Below, one piece after another: positions 41,937 through 47,545 of a DNA stretch of 47,545 nt. The position numbers and the translations under genes are program-made. The DNA lies in assembly GCA_025358925.1 (NCBI GenBank), contig JANYHT010000018.1, forward strand, positions 1 through 47,545, read 5' to 3'. The notes beneath the pieces were generated by a model. That model did not search any database. It was not told the DNA's origin and was given only the letters and a program-made list of their open reading frames with translations. The stretch comes from Gemmatimonadaceae bacterium (GTDB lineage Bacteria > Gemmatimonadota > Gemmatimonadetes > Gemmatimonadales > Gemmatimonadaceae). The number at the start of each line of letters is the position of its first letter. Position 1 is the stretch's first letter.

Positions 41937-42926
41937 CGCCGGTGCTCGCGACGTATCCGGAGGCACTCAGCGTGCCCGCCGTGAGTGCGGCGCGCGACGG
42001 CGTATCGGTGGCAAGGAGAACAATGCGTGGCCCGCATGTCGGTACGACGCGCATCGTCACGCGCATTGACCGTGCCGGAGCAGACGGCGGTGTTGACGCA
42101 GTTTCAGAGCGAGCGGTTCGTCGATTGCGCACCGGCGCAGGTGTATGTGACGCTGCACGAAGAGGACACGTATCTCTGCAGTCCGCGCACGATGTATCGC
42201 GTACTCGCGGCGTACCACCAAGTGCGCGAGCGCCGCGCACAGCGCACGCATCCGCCGTATGCGGTACCGCGCCTCGTGGCGACGCAGCCGAATGCGGTGT
42301 GGACGTGGGACATCACGGAGCGCAAAGGGCCGCACAAAGGTGATCACGACAAACTATATGTCGTGCTCGATCTCTATAGTCGCTACGTTGTCGGGTGGAT
42401 GCTCGCATCGCGCGAGTCGGTGGCGCTTGCGCAGCGCCTCATCAAAACCGCGTGTCATCGCCACGGCATCGCGCGGGACCAACTCACCGGACACAGTGAT
42501 CGCGGCAGCGTGCAAACAGCGAAGGACTGGCACGCGCTCTACGAAGACTTGGGGAGCGTGCGCTCACTCTCGCGACCGCGCGTGAGCAATGACAATCCGC
42601 ATTCCGAAGCGCTCTTCAAGACCACGAAATACGCGCCGACCTATCCGGGTCGATTTGCATCCTTCGCGGACGCAGAGCGCTGGTGTTGCACATTTTTCCA
42701 GTCTTACAATCACGCACACCGGCACTCGGGCATCGCGTATTGCACACCCAGCGCTGTGTTTCAGGGCGAAGCCGCGACGCAGCTCGCCCAGCGCAACGCC
42801 ACCATGCGCACCGCGTATCAACAGCACCCCGAACGCTTCGTGCACGGCGCGCCAAAACCCACCACGCTCCCGACGGCCGTCTACATCAACCGCGCGGAGG
42901 CGCACACCGTCGTCATCGCACCGTAA
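41933..42926 (+). pseudogene. IS3-family transposase OrfB, frameshifted
   Basis: The start (GTG at 41933) reads VTPVLATYPEALSVPAVSAA in the -1 frame of orfA. The rest, from about 41985, is in another frame: RRATAYRWQ, then the full DDE integrase core (WTWDIT, first Asp; HSDRGS, second Asp; NPHSEALFKTTKY, the Glu) and HSGIAYCTPSAVF. The frame of 41985 has a TGA at 41982. A deletion of about 13 bases between two GTGCGG copies would explain the join, but this is conjecture. The DDE domain itself is complete, so loss is recent. Confidence 0.75.
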
Positions 42927-42947
42927 ACGTTCATCCGGATCGTCTCA

Positions 42948-43289
42948 TTTTCATTGACAGGTTCCGTTTCGAGCTGCTGTTTCCACGCGCGGAGCATCTC
43001 CGGTCGCATATCGATCTCGCGAGTACATCCGCTGCAAACTCACGCCCTGCGCGCCCCACTCCGCCATCCGACGCACCGCCTCCTGCTCAAACTCGCCGCT
43101 TCGGTGCAGGCGCTCCGCTTCTGGGACGAGCGACGTTTTGTATTTGACGGTCCATCGACGACGACCGGACCGCGCTGTGACACCCGTCTCGACGATCGGA
43201 CTACTGGATAAACTGACTGAACTCGACATCAGTGCGCCCTCCTGTGCCCCAACATATGCTCACTGATTCGGCGAGGGGAAATCGTCCCA
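42948..43289 (-). pseudogene. Mosaic IS3-family remnant (first piece), inverted relative to the intact IS
   Basis: A terminus TGGGACGATTTCC at 43289 aligns with the left end of the intact IS. The leader (AGTGAGCATAT, then AGGAGG) and the first 38 residues of OrfA (PIVETGVTARSGRRRWTVKYKT, from ATG 43229) match too. After about 43105 the protein turns into another OrfA type (EFEQEAVRRMAEWGAQG, then MRPEMLRAWKQQLETEPVNE in a shifted frame). The intact IS cuts this sequence at 42947/42948 and the rest is at 41283-41475. Confidence 0.6.
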
Positions 43290-43397
43290 CCGCGTATTGG
43301 AAGAGGGAGCCGTTACCGATTGCGCAACGTTTGATAAAGGTGAACAAGCGCACTTCGCGTATTCCTGCGTCTGCAATTTTTACAGCGGCCCACTCAT

Positions 43398-44669
43398 TCA
43401 GCGACGGAATTTGGAAACCATTAATTGATACGCTGCTCCGGCAGCGTACGATTTCGGCTGAGCCAGCATTGTAAGAGCAACCCCAGTCGGACCATCGGTT
43501 GAAAGCGCTGCATCAATTGCCCTTAAAGAAGGAAACAAATGCTGTTGAGTTTGCCAGCCCTCCGACCAAACAACGTGATCTAAAAAACCATTGGGATCAA
43601 AATTGGGATAGTTCTGAAAAACGATGTGAATTCTATTACGCTCATCCATAATGGAAACGGCGCAGTTTAAGTCTCCAGACACAGGTAATTTCGAAGGGTT
43701 CGACCACGCGTCTGCGCCTCTATTAAATCGGGCGTGCATCAGTAGCGAAGACGAGCCTTCAAAATTGCGATGCCATACTAAATGGAAATCTCCGACGTTA
43801 TCAGCGAAAACTTGGACAAAATTTGCAGGATTTCGACCGGACTGAACAACAAGTAACGGTGGTACTGTGAAGTCTCCCGAAAATGTATCTCTCAACGTCC
43901 AGATGCTATTGACATCGGAGTCCGGCCCCGTTGCAGCCGCTAAGAACGCAATAATGAGATGAGTGTCACTTAACGCTATATTCGCGACGACTGGATTCAC
44001 TTGCAGTTCGATAGTACTCGCTCTCCAGTGCGATCCGTTGAATCGAAGCAAAACCAGTCCAACCAAAGTATGCTGTTTGTTTGAGGCAAGAGGAACTGCC
44101 AAGGCCAACTCGTTTTGGCGCGCCGCGATCTCTCCAACCGCGAACTTCTCCCAAATGACTGGGCCGTCGAAAATCTTTTCGGGAATGCTCCAACCATTGA
44201 CCGGCGAAAAGTGCGCGCTCCAGAGCGCGTCCACACGAACGGCATTCCAATCGATCAGTTCAGGACTTGTGTCCGCTTCAGCTGATTCTCCCCAAACCAT
44301 GGTTAGACCGCCACTAGGTCTTGGAGCGATTTTAGGAAAGAGGAACGCAAAAGACCCCGTGGGCCGCGTGATCGGTCTACCGGCATCTCCCAACATGCCT
44401 ATCACCAGCACGTCCTTGTAACGGCTACGAACCAGAAGTGACTGAACATTGCTGCCAGCTAAAACGAGATCTGGTCCAATCCGACGAAGACTACCGAACC
44501 GAGCGAATTCAGGTTCGCCCGCGCCATTTCGCCTGAACGCCAATTCCGGGACACTCCAGTCGTCAAGTCCCTGCTTCGCACGCAGAGAAGTTGATCCGTC
44601 TGTCGATGTGCCCACCATTGGTAAGAGCAGGCACAAGAAGAGGCTCCTAAAGCTATGGGACGATCTCAT
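43398..44669 (-). CDS. Secreted protein of unknown function, A/T-richer than neighbours
   Basis: The 423-residue product begins with a probable signal peptide (SFRSLFLCLLLPMVGTSTDGS). The body reads as repeated beta-strand blades: DVLVIGMLGDAG, GGLTMVWGES, FHLVWHRNFEGSSSLLMHARF and NRIHIVFQNYPNFDPNGFLDHVVW. The spacing and the LVWH/IVFQ/TMVWGE motifs suggest a beta-propeller of the sialidase-like kind, but no Asp-box or catalytic set is seen. Base composition is visibly A/T-richer than the rest of the window and the gene lies next to the IS nest, which suggests recent gain. ATG 44669 has no clear ribosome site. Confidence 0.65.
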   Translation of the reverse strand: MRSSHSFRSLFLCLLLPMVGTSTDGSTSLRAKQGLDDWSVPELAFRRNGAGEPEFARFGSLRRIGPDLVLAGSNVQSLLVRSRYKDVLVIGMLGDAGRPITRPTGSFAFLFPKIAPRPSGGLTMVWGESAEADTSPELIDWNAVRVDALWSAHFSPVNGWSIPEKIFDGPVIWEKFAVGEIAARQNELALAVPLASNKQHTLVGLVLLRFNGSHWRASTIELQVNPVVANIALSDTHLIIAFLAAATGPDSDVNSIWTLRDTFSGDFTVPPLLVVQSGRNPANFVQVFADNVGDFHLVWHRNFEGSSSLLMHARFNRGADAWSNPSKLPVSGDLNCAVSIMDERNRIHIVFQNYPNFDPNGFLDHVVWSEGWQTQQHLFPSLRAIDAALSTDGPTGVALTMLAQPKSYAAGAAYQLMVSKFRR

Positions 44670-44959
44670 GGTTTAAAGATGGCCGGTGAAACGTGCAATC
44701 GGCCTGCAGACGAGCAAACGATCGAACTCACTTTTGCAGTTGATCGAATTATGGAGTCTCGTTACGGCGACGCATCCAGCTGCCGAGTGCTATGCGAAGC
44801 TCACAAACCAAATTCCGACCTATCGCTGCATACCGATTGTTGGACGCACGCGCCGTATCGGTTGCACCAAGCTCACATCAACACTGCGCACCACGCCATA
44901 ACCCGGAAGCAGTGTCGGTCTTGCCGAAAGCAGACGTACCCGCGCGATCCGCGAACGCC
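44670..44959. other. Intergenic stretch with no recognised feature
   Basis: About 290 bases between the orphan secreted gene and the end of the GHL10-type gene. Short open frames here look random. No RNA or hairpin recognised. Confidence 0.5.
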
Positions 44960-46534
44960 CTACGGCGTACTTGCACGCCACACCGCCGGCTCACTCGCGT
45001 TCCCCACGCGATCAATGGCTTGTACCACCACCGCATCAACCTTCGCGCCATTCACGGTGACCGGTATCTCCACGAGCCGCGAATCGGCGGACACCGCGCG
45101 CAATGTCCACACCGTGCCCGCACGAAAGCGCACGGCCCACAACGAGAGCGGTTTCCCCGCGTCGCCCGCAATTGTCACGCGTTGCAACGTCGGTGAGCCG
45201 GTGATCGATCCAACAGCGATGGTCGGTGCTGCAGGCAGGCGCGCATCTAACCATGTGGTTGCTGGTACAATGGCAGCATCACTAAACACGCCAGCACTCA
45301 ACGCGTTTATTAACCCGCCTTTGTTGAGCAACAACGTATTCGTGTTGTAAATCGCCGTACCTGTCGGACCACCAGCGGTCGTACTGCGTTGACGCGCGAG
45401 AGAAATCTGTGATGGTATTTCCGCCCCGGAAAATGCACTCGTTGTACCGTCGGCGACGCGATACGCCGCCAACCCGGGCCACAAATGCCGACGCATCGTA
45501 TTTTGCTGCGTCCACCAATCCAGCAGCGCCGGGAAACTCTGGCCCGTTGACGCGATCGACCAATACAATTGCGGCGCAAAATAGTCCACCCAACCGCGCT
45601 GCAACCACAATTTCGAGTCCGCGTAAATCGACGCGTACGAATCGAGACCAACAATTCCCGCCGGATTACCCGGGCGCCAAATACCAAACGGACTGATGCC
45701 GACACGCACAGTTGGCGACACGAGATGCACCTCGCGATACAACCGTTCAATAAACCGGTTCACGTTATCGCGACGCCAATCACCACGCGACAACACCCCA
45801 CCGCGCCCCGTGTAGCGCGCGAATCCCGCACTGTCCGGGAAATCGAGATTCGGGCACTTCGTATCGGGATACGGATAGAAGAAATCATCGAGATGTACGG
45901 CGTCGATGGCATAGCGCTGCACGACATCGCGAATGACCGCAATGGCCTGATCCTGCACCTCCGCCTCCGCCGGATCAAACCACAACTGCCCGCAATAGTA
46001 TCGCGCCAGATCCGGTCGCCGACGCGCAAAATGCATCGGCGCTAATCGCAACGTGTCGCTCAGATTGCCAGCACGAAACGGATTAAACCACGCATGCAAC
46101 TCCACGCCATGCGATCGCGCCTGCGTCACCGCGAACGCGAGCGGATCCCACCCCGGGTCCGCACCCTGCGTGCCATTAAATGACTTCGACCACGGCTCCA
46201 ATTGTGACGGGAATAGCGCATCACCGCTCGCTCGTACCTGTAAAATCACGGCGTTGAGTTTGGTGGACTGCGCTAAATCAAAAATCGTTGTCAACTCTGC
46301 TTGTTGCGCAGCAATCGATAAACCGGTGCGCGAAGGCCAGTCAATATTCGCCACCGTCGCCACCCACAACCCGCGAAACTCACGCGCCAATTCAGGGATC
46401 ACCAGCGCCGCGGGCGGCACCGGAACGATCGGTGTCACTTGCGCCGTTGGCGAATTTTTTTCGCACGCGGCGACCCCTAGCACCAGCACCCACAGCGCCG
46501 CGGCGCGTCGGCGATCACATTTCCGGAGATTCAT
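44960..46534 (-). CDS. GHL10-family (YngK-like) glycoside-hydrolase-type lipoprotein
   Basis: The 524-residue protein has a lipoprotein signal (LWVLVLGVAACEKN, Cys near residue 24) and a GHL10/DUF187 TIM-barrel. It begins REFRGLWVATVANIDWPS; LNAVILQVRASGDALFPSQLEPWSK follows. GVELHAWFNPFRAG and YAIDAVHLDDFFYPYP (candidate acidic active-site residues) lie in the middle. VRVGISPFGIWRPGNPAGIVGLDSYASIYADSKLWLQRGWVDYFAPQLYWS closes it. A small beta domain of about 90 residues follows the barrel. GHL10 proteins are thought to act on cell-wall or surface glycans. It is divergent from tgt. Confidence 0.88.
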   Translation of the reverse strand: MNLRKCDRRRAAALWVLVLGVAACEKNSPTAQVTPIVPVPPAALVIPELAREFRGLWVATVANIDWPSRTGLSIAAQQAELTTIFDLAQSTKLNAVILQVRASGDALFPSQLEPWSKSFNGTQGADPGWDPLAFAVTQARSHGVELHAWFNPFRAGNLSDTLRLAPMHFARRRPDLARYYCGQLWFDPAEAEVQDQAIAVIRDVVQRYAIDAVHLDDFFYPYPDTKCPNLDFPDSAGFARYTGRGGVLSRGDWRRDNVNRFIERLYREVHLVSPTVRVGISPFGIWRPGNPAGIVGLDSYASIYADSKLWLQRGWVDYFAPQLYWSIASTGQSFPALLDWWTQQNTMRRHLWPGLAAYRVADGTTSAFSGAEIPSQISLARQRSTTAGGPTGTAIYNTNTLLLNKGGLINALSAGVFSDAAIVPATTWLDARLPAAPTIAVGSITGSPTLQRVTIAGDAGKPLSLWAVRFRAGTVWTLRAVSADSRLVEIPVTVNGAKVDAVVVQAIDRVGNASEPAVWRASTP

Positions 46535-46582
46535 AGATGCATAGTTAGGCTCGACTCCCCACAGAGATCAACCCCGCTGCAT

Positions 46583-47545
46583 GTGAAGGATTTCACCTTT
46601 CGCACCTCCCACACCGACGGTCTCGCACGACTCGGCTGGTTTGACACCCCACACGGCCTCGTGGCTACACCCGATTTCATGCCTGTCGGTACGCACGGCA
46701 TCGTGCGAGGTCTATCGGTTGACGAGGTGGAAGCAACCGGTGCAAAGATGATGCTCTCCAATGCATACCATTTGTATTTGCGGCCGGGCGATATGACGAT
46801 TCGGGCACTTGGTGGCTTGCATGCATTCACGCGATGGTCAGGCCCGATGTTGACCGACTCCGGCGGATTTCAGGTTTTCTCGTTGGCCAAGTTGCGCAGC
46901 GTGACGGAACATGGTGTTGAATTCCGCAGTCATATCGACGGGTCGCTACACGAATACACGCCCGAGAGCGTCATGCGCATTGAACGCAACTTGGGCGCGG
47001 ATGTCGTCATGCAACTCGATGAACTCATTGCGGGGCAATCCGACGTATCCGCATCGCGCACCGCGATGGAACGCAGTCTTCGGTGGCTCGCGCGTTGTCA
47101 GGGTGAGTTTGATCGTATTTCGCAGGACGGACGTGCGCCACTGCCCGTTTTTCCGCTCGCTGAAGGCGCACCACCACTTGCATCGCATGACGCCGTGCGC
47201 GATCAGATCGCACCGGTTCAAGCACTTTTTCCAATCGTGCAAGGTGGGACAGATGTCGACCTTCGGCGCGCCTCCGTTCGCGGTATCCTCGACATCGGTG
47301 ACTGGCGAGGCATTGCCATCGGGGGATTGTCAGTTGGCGAATCCAAGCACGACATGTACGCAACACTTGACGCGTGCACGCCGGAATTACCGCAAGCGCT
47401 GCCCCGCTACATGATGGGCGTTGGTTTTCCGGATGACCTGGTGGAAGGTGTTCGCCGCGGCGTTGATCTGTTCGACTGCGTTGCCCCTACACGCATGGGG
47501 CGACACGGTACGGCATTCACGCACGACGGCACCATGCAAATTCGT
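46583..47545 (+). CDS. tgt: Queuine/archaeosine-type tRNA-guanine transglycosylase, 3' end outside
   Basis: The frame from GTG 46583 stays open to the window end (321 codons visible of about 370-400). Family motifs are GLSVDEVEATGAKMMLSNAYHLYLRPG, the general-base region LTDSGGFQVFSL, FPIVQGGTDVDLRRAS, IAIGGLSVGE, the substrate loop MMGVGFPDDLVEGVRRGVDLFDCVAPTRMGRHG (nucleophile Asp in FDC), and the start of the zinc region beyond the edge. The enzyme swaps G34 for preQ1 in tRNAs with GUN anticodons. An insertion of about 20 residues (QDGRAPLPVFPLAEGAPPLA) breaks the usual spacing between the fifth and sixth strands. The start lacks a strong ribosome site. Confidence 0.92.
   Translation, partial: MKDFTFRTSHTDGLARLGWFDTPHGLVATPDFMPVGTHGIVRGLSVDEVEATGAKMMLSNAYHLYLRPGDMTIRALGGLHAFTRWSGPMLTDSGGFQVFSLAKLRSVTEHGVEFRSHIDGSLHEYTPESVMRIERNLGADVVMQLDELIAGQSDVSASRTAMERSLRWLARCQGEFDRISQDGRAPLPVFPLAEGAPPLASHDAVRDQIAPVQALFPIVQGGTDVDLRRASVRGILDIGDWRGIAIGGLSVGESKHDMYATLDACTPELPQALPRYMMGVGFPDDLVEGVRRGVDLFDCVAPTRMGRHGTAFTHDGTMQIR

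Larger units (their letters stand above)
41476..42947 (+). mobile_element. IS3-family insertion sequence
   Basis: The element is 1472 bases long with ends TGAGACGAT (41476-41484) and its complement ATCGTCTCA (42939-42947), starting TG and ending CA as in the IS3 family. Further imperfect similarity extends inward (AT at the same spacing). It holds orfA, an A-run slippery site and a broken orfB. No direct target repeat is visible at the flanks (ATG on the left, TTT on the right). Confidence 0.8.

Noticed and set aside
44686-44901. 71-codon open frame between the orphan secreted gene and the GHL10-type gene
   Set aside because: No ribosome site, no recognisable domain, and composition like random sequence.

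Overview
The window looks like a chromosomal segment of a moderately GC-rich, Gram-negative-type bacterium. The best guess is a member of the Gemmatimonadota. That is inferred from the mix of large secreted proteins (TolB-propeller amidohydrolase, M14 carboxypeptidase, VPS10/sortilin-like BNR protein) and from many Sec-, Tat- and lipoprotein signals. No rRNA, tRNA or CRISPR array was seen, so the assignment is not proven.

Region 1 (1-9.2 kb) is an accessory zone in decay. It holds the end of an EamA transporter, a truncated HbpS/GlcG-like gene, an AbrB/MazF toxin-antitoxin pair behind a perfect palindrome, a GH144-like glycosidase translationally coupled to a MerA-like flavoprotein, and a restriction-modification pair. 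The methylase is intact but the nuclease carries an in-frame TGA. Two paralogous small lipoprotein genes, both broken, lie on either side of the TA and R-M genes. A SnoaL-like gene with a TAG completes five damaged genes in 9 kb.

Region 2 (9-31 kb) is a metabolic and envelope backbone: TolB-amidohydrolase, GNAT, a PNPOx-fold protein, a 2-oxoglutarate-semialdehyde-type dehydrogenase, an esterase, a diheme cytochrome c, an M14 peptidase, a VPS10-like protein, a PAS-rich hybrid histidine kinase and a sodium:solute symporter. Three methionine sulfoxide reductases lie between 8 and 22.6 kb: secreted MsrA, cytoplasmic zinc MsrB and secreted zinc-less MsrB. This suggests repair of oxidised proteins on both sides of the membrane.

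Region 3 (30.4-36 kb) is the most system-like block. It is a tight minus-strand operon of a DUF4331 protein split into two genes, a TPR protein, a HupE/UreJ-type membrane protein and a DUF6702-like exported protein. Upstream are a fasciclin protein and an unknown secreted protein.

Region 4 (36-41 kb) has a DGPF/YCII protein with an ECF42-type sigma factor, a DUF1707/LiaF-like gene overlapping an MDR dehydrogenase, a DUF2127 membrane protein and an MHS-type permease.

Region 5 (41.3-47.5 kb) is a nest of IS3-family elements next to an A/T-richer orphan gene, then a GHL10-type glycosidase and the start of tgt.

A dispersed GGGATTA-like heptad repeat lies at several gene 3' ends and in four cases supplies the stop codon.
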